From: Pyropia yezoensis
Taxonomy: Eukaryota; Rhodophyta; Bangiophyceae; Bangiales; Bangiaceae
Direction: 5' to 3'
Length of the DNA: 64,000 nt
NCBI GenBank assembly: GCA_009829735.1
Contig: CM020619.1
Span: 11,771,777-11,835,776 of the forward strand
Both the position numbers and the translations under genes were made by a program. Numbering within the stretch: position 1 is the stretch's first letter; each line of letters opens with the position of its first letter. The notes below the pieces were generated by a model, which was not told where the DNA came from, did not search any database, and worked only from the letters and a program-made list of their open reading frames with translations. This document shows, in pieces, positions 31,749 through 43,840 of this stretch.

Positions 31749-34700
31749 CCGTTGGGGCTGGTCGTCCGAAGCTCACAACGGCAGCCTCGGCCAAGTGGGC
31801 CAAGAGGACGAACCAACCGTGCCGGATACTGCGGCGACCTAAGGGAGTCCGCCCACCTCGGGTAGGACTCCCCAAGAACAAAAAACCCACGTCGGGTCAT
31901 CACGGTGCTGACGGGTGAGAACTTCCAGGTGGCTGGACGGTTGCAACTTGCCCCCGGCCGCGCCTGTTGTGCCCGTATCGTACTTGATACCGGGTCAGGA
32001 GCCTCCTTGGTACGCAAGTCGCTATTACCAAAGGAGGTGAAGCTCCAACGCTGGAGGTCCAAAGCTGACCATATGATTGACATCAATGGTGCGGTACTTC
32101 CCATCGTTGGTGCCGTGACCCTACCAACTAGGTTGGGGACCCATGAGGTCGACGTGACCTATGGTGTAGTTGAGAATATATCGGTACCCCTGCTTCTGGG
32201 TACCCCTTATGTTGTTACACAAGTGCCTTTGATCTGTGGCCCCGAGTACTGGGTCAAGTTGATAAATGGGAGGACTATCCCCATCCTTGGTAAGGGAAAG
32301 TCTGTGGCTCCTGTGACAGTTTCACAGTCGAAGGCTGTTTGCTCTGTGAGGGAAGGGTTTACTGCTACCCTGCGTTTAGCCCGCAAAGTCACGTTGCCCC
32401 CCAACTCGGTGGCGCACGTTGACGTTGTAACTGATTATACGGGGAACGGGTTGGTGCTCCCTAACCCCCGTCTTCCTCGCAAGCACCAAGTGCATGTTGC
32501 CCTTGGCACGATGGACTCCAAAGCCGGAGTCCCGTGGTGGATACAGGTGATGAACCTGAGCTCGTCGCCCCAGTACTTCAAGTCGGGAGCCAAGTTCGGC
32601 TATATCGACCAACACGAGGGACCGGTAGTAGCGGTCACCCTCAACGCGGGCGCAAGTAGCGACCCGAAGTCCGGAAAGGAGAAGCATCAAGCCAAGTCGG
32701 CCGCCTCTCCTCGGCCCCATGTGAACATGGAGGGTGTCCCCCCCAGGTTGAGGGTTCAAGTTGAACGCCTCTTGGACCAATATCACATGTTGTGGGATGG
32801 TCAATTGGGACTCATGAGAGCCACCCAACACCGGATCGAGTTGAAGCCCGGTGCACCCCCTATACGCCAACAACCGTATAGGGGAGGACCTCGTTCAAGG
32901 GCCCTCGTTAAGGAGCAAGTTGCTCGCATGGAGGCCCTCGATGTGATCGAGGCCAGCAACGCCGAGTGGGCGAGTCCGGTGGTTATCGTCCCCAAAGTTG
33001 ATGGGACCCCCCGGTTTTGTATCGACTACCGCAAGCTCAACGAGAGCACGGTGAAGGGCAGTTATCCCCTACCTAGGATGGACGACTGTCTGGACTCTCT
33101 GGGGGAGGCAAACGTGTTCTCTACCCTGGACTGTAACGCGGGGTACTGGCAAATTCCCATTGCCCCGGAGGACAGGCATAAAACTACCTTTACCTGTCAC
33201 TGTGGTACCTACCAGTGCAAACGTCTACCGTTTGGTCTGTGTAACGCGCCGGCAACTTTCCAGCGCGCTATGGACATGATTCTGGCCGGAGTACGGTGGC
33301 AGATCTGTCTTGTGTACCTAGACGATATCATTATGTTCTCCCGAAGTCCGGAGGAACACATTGGCCATCTTGGCCAGGTGTTCAAGCTACTTGCTGACGC
33401 CGGAGTGTCACTGAAGGCAAGTAAGTGCCACCTCTTCACTCAAGAGGTGGAGTACTTGGGACATGTTGTCCGTCCGGGGCGTCTCAGTGTTAACGAGAAG
33501 AACTTGAGGGCCATTCGTAAGGCTCAGTACCCCCGGACCCAGACCCAGATGAGGAGCTTCCTCGGGATGTCTAACGTGTACCGACGTTTCACCAAGGGCT
33601 TCGCCAAGGTGGCGAAGCCATTGAATGAGCTAGTTAGCTCAACGCTACCGAAGAACCTGCCTCCCCCAAGTCGGGTGGAGCAGGAATCCTTGGAGACTCT
33701 TCGGGACCTTCTGCTAAAGCCCCCTATCCTGACTATTTCCAGGTTGGGAGGCCACTACATCCTGGATGTGGACGCTAGCTACGACCAACTTGGTTGTGTG
33801 TTGCTTCAGCAGCAGCCGGACAAGGAGTACTTGCCGGTGGGATACTTCAGTAAGGGGCTGAACTCGGCCGAGAAGAACTACGGAGTCACCGAGTTGGAAG
33901 GACTCGCAGTGGTGTGGGCGGTGACGTCCCTTCTTCACTACCTAGAGGGTGAGAACTTCCTCATCCGCTGTGACCACCGCGCGTTGCAGTTCATCTTTAA
34001 GACGGACTGTACGAACACTCGTCTCAATCGGTGGAGGGTGCGACTGGCACCCTTCAACTTTGACATTGAGTACCGACCTGGCAGGCAACATGCCCTTGCC
34101 GACGGCCTCTCTCGGGTACTTACCGAATGGTTGGACACTAACCCAGTCGATGAGGACATCCCCATCGTGGGGGTAGTCACGCGCTCGGGTCAGGCGTTGA
34201 ACCCCGAGGCGCCAGGGATTAAGAAGTACTTGCCCCTGTCCCTGGACGAGGTTGTGAAGGCCCAGGCCGAGGATCCCTTCTGCAAGTCGCAGAGGGATAC
34301 ACTGGATACAGTGGTGGAGACGCGTTTCTTTCTGGGAGACGATGGCCTCCTCATGAGGAGGGGGGTATTCCAAGGGGCTGAACAACCTGTCGTCCCCGCA
34401 TCCCTCAAGGACAGCATCCTTGAGAGGGAACACAACGCTCCCACGGGTGGACACCTGGGGTCTAGTAAACTGTACCAGACCCTGAGGACCAGGTACTACT
34501 GGCCGTCCATGGTGGTGGACATCTACAGTTGGGTGGCTGCCTGCACAAGTTGTGCACAGAACCGTCTGATGGAACGGCGGCCTAGTACGGCTATGCTATT
34601 GTTCCCGGCCAAGGAGCCCTTCGCCGCGTTCGCGATGGACATCCTTGGGCCACTGCCAGTGACCGAGGAAGGCAACCAGTACCTCCTGGTCATCTGTGAC

Positions 34701-35729
34701 TGCTTCACGAAACTTACGCGAGCGATCCCACTGGCAGAGATCACGGCCATGTCGGTCGTGTCAGCCTTCCTAGGTCACTGGGTTGCCGCGTATGGCATCC
34801 CAGATAGTACACTATCGGACAATGGACCGCAATTTGCGTCTGTACTGTTTCAGGGAGTGCTGGATATGTTGGGGGTTAAGGCAAACTATGCCACCCCCTA
34901 CCATCCACAAACTAATGGGCAGGTGGAGCGCTTCAACAAAACTATTGTTAGGCAGCTGCGCCACTATGTGAGTGAGCACGTGAAGACGTGGGACCAATAC
35001 ATTTCTATTCTTACTACCGCCTACAATTCGCAGGTTCACTCATCTACCGGGGAAGTACCCCTCGCTTTTGTGACCCCCCGTCGTGTGCGGTCTATTGCCG
35101 TGCGGCGGCTGCTCACAACTAGGGAGGATGGTGGCAGTACGCCTACTCCTACTGAGAGTAAGGCGGAGTTCGCTGCTAGGCTTGAAAACCTCATCCCTAA
35201 AGTCAGGGCTGAGATGGACAAAGCACAAAAGCGCTACAAGCGTACCTTTGACAAAAAGGTGCGCAATGCTAAGCATGTCCCCGAGCAGGGTAACTGGGTG
35301 CTGGCACACTCGCGCACCCCAACTGGGGGTAAGCTGGTATTCCAGACGAAGGGGCCGTACCAGGTCCTTCGTACTGATGGGCGGCGCTTCACCATCGAAA
35401 GTGACGATGGGGTCCGCACAGTGAACGGACAGGACGTGGTCAAAGTTGCACCACCGCCTGCAGGCGACCCAGCTTGGGCGCGTGCTTTGGAAGCGTGGCG
35501 CCTCCCCTCACTGCCTGCGGCCAAACAGGGCCCGCAGGAGTACGTGTTTGATAAGTTCATCGACCACGGATGGGATGAAGACACTGACCGCCTCATGTTG
35601 AGGGTGCGTTGGTTTGGCTACAAAGCCAAGGACGATACGTGGGAGTATGTGGAGGACCTTCCCGCTGAGAAGGTCCGGGCGTACTGTGCCCGGAATGAGA
35701 TAGACCCTAACAGCCCTCCCTCAACGTGA
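31745..35729 (+). pseudogene. pol: pol of element 3 (fossil)
   Basis: From about 31905 a single frame of 1274 codons covers protease (DTGSGAS), reverse transcriptase (YLDD), RNase H, integrase and chromodomain, so nearly the whole polyprotein is open; about one break lies near the start. It is very close to element 5 and shares several variants with it. Confidence 0.92.
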
Positions 35730-35834
35730 GGGAAGGCCGAGCAACAAGAGAGTGCTTCAAGTCGAAGTGGTACGCAGAGTGGCTTTAAACTACAGCCCTA
35801 ACCCTCACACTCTCACAACAAAGGCAGCTGCCAA

Positions 35835-37207
35835 CTAGGAACGCATGCTAGACTCTCCCACTCCACGGCCCTCGCCCTCACGTGGAGGCGAGCGGCGAGA
35901 CCCACGCCGATAACGGTCTCCACTCGTTGGAGGGGGCGGCGGCTCCAAGTCGGAACCGTCGCGCTCTTCACGGTCGCGCAAGTGGCGCCGACCGTGGCTA
36001 CTCTTCTGCCTGGTCTTGCGCGCAAGTTTGCGACGCAGACGCTGGACAGACTCCGTCTCCGACGGGGTAGAGGACTCCGAAACGGAGTAAGACAACTCGT
36101 CTTCCGACACGGAGGGAGAGCGCCACGAGTGTCGGCGACGACGGCGAGGAGGCGAGTATTCCCGGCTCGCGCGACGTTTGCCACGCCCAAGTGGGGCTGG
36201 CTGGGGCATAATAGCCCCAATGCGAGCCAACTTGGCTGTCATAAACTCCGCCACCGACTCGCAACTCGTGGTCGCCACTGCAGTACGAACGCGCTCCTCA
36301 AGTTGAGGAGTCTCGCAACTTTGGAGGGTTGCGGTCGACGCGGCCAACCAGGAAATGGTGCGCACCAACGTGGTGATCATCATCTCTGAGGTTAGAGGCG
36401 TGGGCGGTAACACCAACTTGGGGTATACCGTCAGGAGGGTTGCCCCCAAGTTGGGGGACACAGGGGTGGATGACTCCACGGCCACGCTGATCGGGATGTT
36501 TCCGTGAGGCTGGAAAGGAACAGGAGGAAGCGGAGGGGCACGCCAAGGTGGCGGTACCCGGGTATAACTGCGACCCCGACTTGGGGCCCCCGCAGTAGGT
36601 TGAGTCATATGGTCATCATAGGACGGCACGGCCATAACTATGGGCTTGTCCGGGGGTGGCGCAGTGTGGCGATCCACCCCCGGGGCATACGGGTAGTCCC
36701 CGATGCCCAACCCCTCTCGTAGGACCACACGGCCGTCGTGAAATTCACGAGCGACCCGCACGAACTGGCGAAGTGCGCCGTCGTCCTTGGGCCCACGAGT
36801 GGGGCGGCGCAACTTGTGCTCAATGCTCTCCCACTCGATGAACTTATGGAGCCGGAGCATCTCCTCAAGTAGAGTGAGTTGTCCTGATGAGCACCCCTCA
36901 GCAACTAGCTGAGGGGTGAGCTGTTCCAAACCTTGGATGAGCCGGAGGGGGAGATGCCAGAGCATCCCCCGCCGCTGAACACAAGACACCCAGGTCGACA
37001 TGACCTCGAGGAGCCACTGGGTGGCCAACATGGCCCACACCAGGTGATCAGGGCCAGCCGTCAACATGACGGAGCCGAAGTGGTCAAGCAACCGTGGCAA
37101 CAACGCCGGGAACCCGTAGGGGACCTCAACATGAGGCCACCACTCGGGCTTCTTCGGATAGTACTGCTCCTTGCTGGCAGCAGACTGTTGAGGAAACTCA
37201 AGTTGAG
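35835..37207 (-). pseudogene. antisense ORF of element 3, C-terminal part (split by element 4)
   Basis: The core from AQLEFPQQSAASKEQ through the proline-rich linker and the SR-rich tail is present to the stop at 35835. The rest of the gene lies beyond nested element 4 at 46436-47001. On this side the frame runs by chance into the LTR of element 4, giving a long open frame that is not a real fusion gene. Confidence 0.75.
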
Positions 37208-37212
37208 CCGAG
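37208..37212 (+). repeat. target-site duplication CCGAG, left copy (element 4)
   Basis: CCGAG directly before the 5' LTR of element 4. The same five bases follow its 3' LTR at 46431-46435. Five bp is the usual duplication length for Ty3/gypsy integrases. Confidence 0.9.
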
Positions 37213-37680
37213 TGTGGCAGTATTGACCCCCAGGTAGGGGGCAACACGTGCCATGCAAGGGGCGGCAGGCCACTAGCCTGATCCGTTCCTCCCCCTGCAT
37301 TTGGGTCCATATTCCCTAAGTTCGGGATAGTTAGCTTAGTAGTAAATCCAACTTGGATTTGAGGGTTTTCTGCATTTATCGTCTTGAATTCTCGTGTGGC
37401 CCGGTGGGCAGGTGCTGGGGTGGGAGATTCTGAGTGGCGAGATTCTGAGTGGACCCTGGGGGGATAAGGGGAGGGACAGCGGGGCTTGGCCCTGCGTCCC
37501 CGTCCCGACCAAGAAACTGTTGGCCCACACACCATCTTCTTGTTTGTCCGTGGGGGGATTGCCCCACAACAGGGATAGAGTGTGTGCGACTTGCACTTCT
37601 TCCGGTTCCCCCGACACGGGAGGCAGCCCTCGCACACCGCCCCAACTTGGGTGCTGTGTGTGCGAGTGGTTTTTGCCACA
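37213..37680 (+). repeat. 5' LTR of element 4
   Basis: 468 bp, TGTGGCA to TGCCACA, followed by the primer-binding site and the hairpin leader. Confidence 0.95.
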
Positions 37681-37799
37681 TTTGGTGGAGCAGCAGGGGA
37701 CAGAGGTAAACTTTACCTCCGGGTGCACCCGGGTGTAGGGGGCCCTCTGTCTCAGAGGAACGGTGGACTTGGACCGTGTCATACGGATCGTTAGCCAAC

Positions 37800-39749
37800 A
37801 TGGCTAGCTCGGACCCCCCGTCGTCCGGGGAGTACACGGGTGACGCACGTACTTCAGTGCCTTTGAATACTGGTGAGACACAGGTGGGTTTACCTGGGGT
37901 CGCAGAGGGACTAGAGGTCCCTCAAGCCAGCAGGACTGGAAGTGCGGGCGGGCAACAGGCCACCCCGACTCAGTCGGGAGTTCACTCGGGTGACACTTCT
38001 GACGTGGGTGGGCCGAAGTCTGGCCACCGTGTGGTATACTCAACGGGAACGTCCCAAGGGGTGAGGACTGTCCCCGCGAGTTCCACTCGGGTTGGAGCCA
38101 ACTTTGGCATGGAGCCATCGCCAACTAGGCTTTCGGAGGACGGCGGACCTCCGTTGGTCGGCGATGGGTTCGCGCCCATGCCCCCGGTTGAGACCCCTGA
38201 GGAACGTGGTTACCCCTCAGGTGGACTCCCGGAGGTGGACCGAGACTCAACTGGAGTCGTCAATCCACTCCTCGCGGAAACTGTCCGTCGGGAGGCGACC
38301 ACTGTGTTGCGGCAGACTTTGCCGGACCTGGTGGTGGTCACGATGACGAATACTATTCTGAATCAGATTGTGGCGAGTTTGCCAGATGGCCTTAATGTCC
38401 AGACCGGATTGGGGCCTTCGAGCCCGCAGGCGCAGGGGGTGTCCCCCCTGACACCTATCTCGGGTCGCCCTGAACAGGGGGCGACCCCGGTGACTCCCAA
38501 CGAGGGAGCCACACCATACTCGGTGGGGCGTACGCCCTTCATGGGGGAGTTCCCCCCGACAACACCGGCGGCTACACCAAGCGCGCCGCGCCGGACTACA
38601 GGCACTGTGGGTGAACTTACCCCAGTGCCACAGCGGCTGTTCCCTCAACGTGAGGTGCCGCCCAAGATCCAGGTAGCCAACCCGGTCTACCAGAGGATCT
38701 TTGACTGTGAGACCTACGCCCTCCACAACAAGTCGGTGGCGTATGGTCCTGACCAGGCCCGAGCCATGGGCCGTGCCAAGAAGAATGCACTTCACTCTCT
38801 TGGGCACAAAGCGGAGTGGGATGGAACTCCCCCCCTCCGTGTCTTTGAGTTCCTACGTCGTTTCACAAAAGCCTGTGACGACAATGCCATAAGTGAAGGC
38901 ATGGCTTTTTACATGCTACAGGAGTTTACGAAGGGAGACCTGCGGACAGAACTTATGTCCGTCATGCCCAGCTCCTCAAGTGGAGGCGCTGGGGAGGTGA
39001 CGTCCTATTTGGAGCTCGTCAACTGGTTGTTGAGGGCCATGGTTGATGAAGCGGCGTTGGCTTCTCAAGTCGAGGAGTTTACGCAAGCCCATCAGGAAGA
39101 GGCGGAGGACGAGTTGTCCTTTGCGGAGCGAGTCCGTAAGCTCAACAATCTTTGTGGGTTTCTTCATCCACAAGCTGTGGTGAAGAGTCGGTTTGTGGAA
39201 GGACTCCACTGGTCAGTCCGGATGGAGACCCGGGAGCATAACACTGCCCGGGCGACCCTGGCCGAGTTGGCTAGGTTCGCCTACCGCAGAGGCGAGGCCT
39301 ACCGCAAGTTGCGGGAGGAACAACGCCAGGAGCGTCAGGCCGAGTTGGCCAAGGAACGGGAAGAGGCGCGCCAGGCCAGAGAGTTGCGAGAGGCACGCCG
39401 AATCCGCAAGGAGAGGGTGGTAGCTGCCGTGGGAACTTCCCAAGGTACCTCGTCGTCTTCCCCAGTTGGGAAGACCCCTCCGGGAACTGATCATCGGTGT
39501 TGGAACTGCAACTCCGATGGTCACTGGGCATATGATTGCCCCAAGTTGAGTAAACGCATCCAACAGCTTGTTAGGAATGCGAGTAAGAAGTCGGCTACGA
39601 ACGAAGTGCGTTCACGCCGCGAGGGTGGGTCTCGACCAGTGGTGGCGGTCGCCACACCCTCGACGGAGGGGGCGGACACGTCGTCCTCGGACTCGTCGTC
39701 GTCCCCTTCGCCCTCAGATTCGGACGCCAAGTCGGCGGGAAACGAATGA
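37800..39749 (+). CDS. gag: Gag polyprotein of element 4 (looks whole)
   Basis: 649 codons from the ATG at 37800, chosen because the frame upstream has only a GTG and the ATG context CCAACATGG is good. The N-terminal about 270 residues are Pro/Gly/Ser/Thr-rich. The central part (VYQRIFDCETYALHNKSVAY onward) is the helical particle-forming region. A Glu/Arg/Gln-rich helix follows, then the CCHC knuckle (CWNCNSDGHWAYDC) at 39500-39541 and an acidic Ser/Asp tail. It would package element RNA in cytoplasmic particles. The TGA overlaps the pol ATG (39746-39749). Confidence 0.9.
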   Translation: MASSDPPSSGEYTGDARTSVPLNTGETQVGLPGVAEGLEVPQASRTGSAGGQQATPTQSGVHSGDTSDVGGPKSGHRVVYSTGTSQGVRTVPASSTRVGANFGMEPSPTRLSEDGGPPLVGDGFAPMPPVETPEERGYPSGGLPEVDRDSTGVVNPLLAETVRREATTVLRQTLPDLVVVTMTNTILNQIVASLPDGLNVQTGLGPSSPQAQGVSPLTPISGRPEQGATPVTPNEGATPYSVGRTPFMGEFPPTTPAATPSAPRRTTGTVGELTPVPQRLFPQREVPPKIQVANPVYQRIFDCETYALHNKSVAYGPDQARAMGRAKKNALHSLGHKAEWDGTPPLRVFEFLRRFTKACDDNAISEGMAFYMLQEFTKGDLRTELMSVMPSSSSGGAGEVTSYLELVNWLLRAMVDEAALASQVEEFTQAHQEEAEDELSFAERVRKLNNLCGFLHPQAVVKSRFVEGLHWSVRMETREHNTARATLAELARFAYRRGEAYRKLREEQRQERQAELAKEREEARQARELREARRIRKERVVAAVGTSQGTSSSSPVGKTPPGTDHRCWNCNSDGHWAYDCPKLSKRIQQLVRNASKKSATNEVRSRREGGSRPVVAVATPSTEGADTSSSDSSSSPSPSDSDAKSAGNE

Positions 39750-42700
39750 CCGTTGGAGCTGGTCGTCCGAAGCTCACAACGGCAGCCTCGGCCAAGTGGG
39801 CCAAGAGGACGAACCAACCGTGTCGGATACTGCGGCGACCTAAGGGAGTCCGCCCACCTCGGGTGGGACTTCCCAAGAACGTAAACCCACGTCGGGTCAT
39901 CGCGGTGCTGACGGGTGAGAACTTCCAGGTGGCTGGACGGGTGCAACTTGCCCCCGGCGGCGCCTGTTGTGTCCGTATCGTACTTGATACCGGGTCAGGA
40001 GCCTCCTTGATACGCAAGTCGCTATTACCAAAGGGGATGAGGCTCCAACGCTGGAAGTCTAAAGCTGACCATCTGATCGATATCAATGGTGGGGTACTTC
40101 CCATCGTTGGTGCCGTGACCCTACCAACTCGGTTGGGGACCCATGAGGTCGACGTGACCTATGGTGTAGTTGAGAATATATCGGTACCCCTGCTTCTGGG
40201 TACCCCTTATGTCGTAACACAAGCGCCTTTGATTTGTGGCCCTGAGTACTGGGTCAAGTTGATGAATGGGGAGACTATCCCCATCCTTGGTAAGGGAAAG
40301 TCTGTGGCTCCTGTGACAGTTTCACAGTCGAAGCCTGTTTGTTCTGTGAGGGAAGGGTTTACTGCTACTCTGCGTTTAGCCCGTAAAGTCACGTTGCCCC
40401 CCAACTCGGTGGCGCACGTGGATGTTGTAACTGATTATGCGGGGAACGGGTTGGTGCACCCTAACCCCCGTCTTGCTCGCAAGCACCAAGTGCATGTTAC
40501 CCTTGGCACGATGGACTCCAAAGCCGGAGTCCCGTGGAGGATCCAGGTGATGAACCTGAGCTCGTCGCCCAAGTTCTTCAAGTCGGGGGCCAAGTTCGGC
40601 TATATCGACCAACACGAGGGACCGGTAGTAGCGGTCACCCTCAGCGCGGGCGCAAGTAGCGACCCGAAGTCCGGAAAGGAGAAGCATCAAGCCAAGTCGG
40701 CCGCCTCTCCTCGGCCCCATGTGAACATGGAGGGTGTTCCACCCAGGTTGAGGGTTCAAGTTGAACGCCTCTTGGACCAATATCACAAGTTGTGGGATGG
40801 TCAATTGGGACTCATGAGAGCTACCCAACACCGGATCGAGTTGAAACCCGGTGCGCCCCCTATACGCCAACAACCGTATAGGGGGGGACCCCGTTCAAGG
40901 GCCCTCGTTAAGGAGCAAGTTGCTCGCATGGAGGCCCTCGATGTGATCGAGGCCAGCAACGCCGAGTGGGCGAGTCCGGTGGTGATCGTCCCCAAAGTTG
41001 ATGGGACCCCCCGCTTCTGTATCGACTACCGTAAGCTCAACGAGAGCACGGTGAAGGATAGTTATCCCCTACCTCGGATGGATGACTGTCTGGACTCTCT
41101 GGGGGAGGCAAACGTGTTCTCTACCCTGGACTGTAACGCGGGGTACTGGCAAATTCCCATTGCCCCGGAGGACAGGCATAAAACTACCTTTACCTGTCAC
41201 TGTGGTACCTACCAGTGCAAGCGTCTACCGTTTGGCCTGTGTAACGCGCCGGCAACTTTCCAGCGCGCTATGGACATGATTCTGGCCGGAGTACGGTGGC
41301 AGATCTGTCTCGTGTACCTAGACGATATCATTGTGTTCTCCCGAAGTCCGGAGGAACACATTGGCCATCTTGGCCAGGTGTTCAAGCTACTTGCTGACGC
41401 CGGAGTGTCACTGAAGGCAAGTAAGTGCCACCTCTTCACTCAAGAGGTGGAGTACTTGGGACATGTTGTCCGTCCGGGGCGTCTCAGTGTCAACGAGAAA
41501 AACTTGAGGGCCATCCGCAAGGCTCAGTACCCCCGGACCCAGACCCAGATGAGGAGCTTCCTCGGGATGTGTAACGTGTACCGACGTTTCACTAAGGGCT
41601 TCGCCAAAGTGGCGAAGCCGTTGAATGAGTTAGTGAGCTCAACGCTACCGAAGAACCTGCCTCCCCCATGTCGGGTGGAGCAGGAATCCTTGGAGACTCT
41701 TCGGGACCTTCTGCTGAAGCCCCCTATCCTGGCTATTCCCAGGTTGGGAGGCCACTACATCCTGGATGTGGACGCTAGCTACGACCAACTTGGTTGTGTG
41801 TTGCTTCAGCAACAGCCGGACAAGGAGTACTTGCCGGTGGGATACTTCAGCAAGGGGCTAAACTCGGCCGAGAAGAACTACGGAGTCACCGAGTTGGAAG
41901 GACTCGCAGTGGTATGGGCGGTGACGTCACTTCGTCACTACCTAGAGGGTGAGAAGTTCCTCATCCGCTGTGACCACCGCGCGTTGCAGTTCATCTTCAA
42001 GACGGACTGTACGAACACTCGTCTCAACCGGTGGAGGGTGCGACTTGCACCCTTCAACTTTGATATTGAGTACCGACCTGGCAGGCAACATGCCCTTGCC
42101 GACGGCCTCTCTCGGGTACCTACCGAGGGACTGGACACCACCCCAGTCGATGAGGACATCCCCATCGTGGGGGTAGTCACGCGCTCGGGTCAGGCGTTGA
42201 ATCCCGAGGCGCCAGGGAACAAGAAGTACTTGCCCCTGTCCCTGGACGAAGTGGTGAAGGCCCAGGCCGAGGATCCCTTCTGCAAGTCGCAGAGGGATAC
42301 CCTGGATACAGTGGCGGAGACGCGGTTCTTCCTGGGAGACGATGGCCTCCTCATGAGGAGGGGGGTATTCCAGGGGACCGAACAACTTGTCGTCCCCGCA
42401 TCCCTCAAGGACAGTATCCTTGAGAGGGAGCATAACGCTCCCACGGGTGGACACCTGGGGTCTAGTAAACTGTACCAGACCCTGAGGACCAGGTACTACT
42501 GGCCGTCCATGGTGGTGGACATCTACAGTTGGGTGGCTGCCTGCACAAGTTGTGCACAGAACCGTCTGATGGAACGGCGGCCTACTACGGCTATGCTATT
42601 GTTCCCGGCCAAGGAGCCCTTCGCCGCGTTGGCGATGGACATCCTTGGGCCACTGCCAGTGACCGAGGAGGGCAACCAGTACCTCCTGGTCATCTGTGAC

Positions 42701-43729
42701 CGCTTCACGAAACTTACGCGAGCGATCCCACTGGCAGAGATCACGGCCATGTCGGTCGTGTCAGCCTTCCTAGATCACTGGGTTGCCGCGTATGGCATTC
42801 CGGATAGTACACTATCGGACAATGGACCGCAATTTGCGTCTGTACTGTTTCAAGGAGTGCTGGATATGTTGGGGGTTAAGGCAAACTATGCCACCCCCTA
42901 CCACCCACAAACTAATGGGCAGGTGGAGCGCTTCAACAAAACTATTGTTAGGCAGCTGCGCCATTATGTGAGTGAGCACGTGAAGACGTGGGACCAATAC
43001 ATTTCTATTCTGACCACTGCCTACAATTCGCAGGTTCACTCATCTACCGGGGAAGTACCCCTCGCTTTTGTGACCCCCCGTCGCGTGCGGTCTATTGCCG
43101 TGCGGCGGCCGCTCCCAACTAGGGAGGATGGTGGCAGTACGCCCACTCCTACTGAGAGTAAGGCGGAGTTCGCTGCTAGGCTTGAAAACCTCATCCCTAA
43201 AGTCAGGGCTGAGATGGACAAAGCACAAAAGCGCTACAAGCGTACCTTTGACAAAAAGGTGCGCAACGCCAAGCATGTCCCCGAGCAGGGTGACTGGGTA
43301 TTGGTCCACTCACACACCCCAACTGGGGGTAAGTTGGTGTTCCAGACGAAGGGGCCGTACCAGGTCCTTCGTACTGATGGGCGGCGCTTCACCATCGAAA
43401 GTGACGATGGGGTCCGCACAGTGAACGGACAGGACGTGGTCAAAGTTGCACCACCGCCTGCAGGCGACCCAGCTTGGGCGCGTGCTTTGAAAACGTGGCG
43501 CCTGCCCTCGCTGCCTGCAGCCAAACAGGGCCCGCAGGAGTACGTGTTCGACAAGTTCATCGACCACGGCTGGGATGAGGATACTGACCGCCTCATGTTG
43601 AGGGTGCGTTGGTTTGGCTACAAAGCCAAGGATGATACGTGGGAGTATGTGGAGGACCTTCCTGCTGAGAAGGTCCGGGCGTACTGTGCCCGGAACGAGA
43701 TAGACCCTAACAGCCCTCCCTCAACGTGA
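39746..43729 (+). CDS. pol: Pol polyprotein of element 4 (looks whole, 1327 aa)
   Basis: Domains in order: aspartic protease DTG at residues 81-83, reverse transcriptase about 400-590 with YLDD near 524-527, RNase H from about 670 (ILDVDAS), integrase HHCC zinc site (H896, H903, C933, C936), catalytic core D965, D1025 and E1061 (35 residues between the last two), a GPY motif near 1203 and a chromodomain about 1262-1315. The length and order are those of chromoviruses. There is no in-frame link to gag; the start lies on the gag stop (ATGA), which suggests termination-reinitiation or frameshift expression. Confidence 0.92.
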   Translation: MTVGAGRPKLTTAASAKWAKRTNQPCRILRRPKGVRPPRVGLPKNVNPRRVIAVLTGENFQVAGRVQLAPGGACCVRIVLDTGSGASLIRKSLLPKGMRLQRWKSKADHLIDINGGVLPIVGAVTLPTRLGTHEVDVTYGVVENISVPLLLGTPYVVTQAPLICGPEYWVKLMNGETIPILGKGKSVAPVTVSQSKPVCSVREGFTATLRLARKVTLPPNSVAHVDVVTDYAGNGLVHPNPRLARKHQVHVTLGTMDSKAGVPWRIQVMNLSSSPKFFKSGAKFGYIDQHEGPVVAVTLSAGASSDPKSGKEKHQAKSAASPRPHVNMEGVPPRLRVQVERLLDQYHKLWDGQLGLMRATQHRIELKPGAPPIRQQPYRGGPRSRALVKEQVARMEALDVIEASNAEWASPVVIVPKVDGTPRFCIDYRKLNESTVKDSYPLPRMDDCLDSLGEANVFSTLDCNAGYWQIPIAPEDRHKTTFTCHCGTYQCKRLPFGLCNAPATFQRAMDMILAGVRWQICLVYLDDIIVFSRSPEEHIGHLGQVFKLLADAGVSLKASKCHLFTQEVEYLGHVVRPGRLSVNEKNLRAIRKAQYPRTQTQMRSFLGMCNVYRRFTKGFAKVAKPLNELVSSTLPKNLPPPCRVEQESLETLRDLLLKPPILAIPRLGGHYILDVDASYDQLGCVLLQQQPDKEYLPVGYFSKGLNSAEKNYGVTELEGLAVVWAVTSLRHYLEGEKFLIRCDHRALQFIFKTDCTNTRLNRWRVRLAPFNFDIEYRPGRQHALADGLSRVPTEGLDTTPVDEDIPIVGVVTRSGQALNPEAPGNKKYLPLSLDEVVKAQAEDPFCKSQRDTLDTVAETRFFLGDDGLLMRRGVFQGTEQLVVPASLKDSILEREHNAPTGGHLGSSKLYQTLRTRYYWPSMVVDIYSWVAACTSCAQNRLMERRPTTAMLLFPAKEPFAALAMDILGPLPVTEEGNQYLLVICDRFTKLTRAIPLAEITAMSVVSAFLDHWVAAYGIPDSTLSDNGPQFASVLFQGVLDMLGVKANYATPYHPQTNGQVERFNKTIVRQLRHYVSEHVKTWDQYISILTTAYNSQVHSSTGEVPLAFVTPRRVRSIAVRRPLPTREDGGSTPTPTESKAEFAARLENLIPKVRAEMDKAQKRYKRTFDKKVRNAKHVPEQGDWVLVHSHTPTGGKLVFQTKGPYQVLRTDGRRFTIESDDGVRTVNGQDVVKVAPPPAGDPAWARALKTWRLPSLPAAKQGPQEYVFDKFIDHGWDEDTDRLMLRVRWFGYKAKDDTWEYVEDLPAEKVRAYCARNEIDPNSPPST

Positions 43730-43840
43730 GGGAAGGCCGAGCAACAGTGCCAAGAGAGTGCTTCAAGTCGAAGTGGTACGCAGAGTGGCTTTAAACTACA
43801 GCCCTAACCCTCACACTCTCACAACAAAGGCAGCTGCCAA

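Noticed and set aside
31334-32104. 256-codon minus-strand frame over the gag/pol junction
   Set aside because: Shadow of the gag charged region and protease; no start context or features.
35835-37679. 614-codon minus-strand frame joining the antisense ORF to LTR sequence
   Set aside because: The N-terminal 170 residues come from the inserted LTR of element 4, so the apparent fusion is a by-product of nesting.
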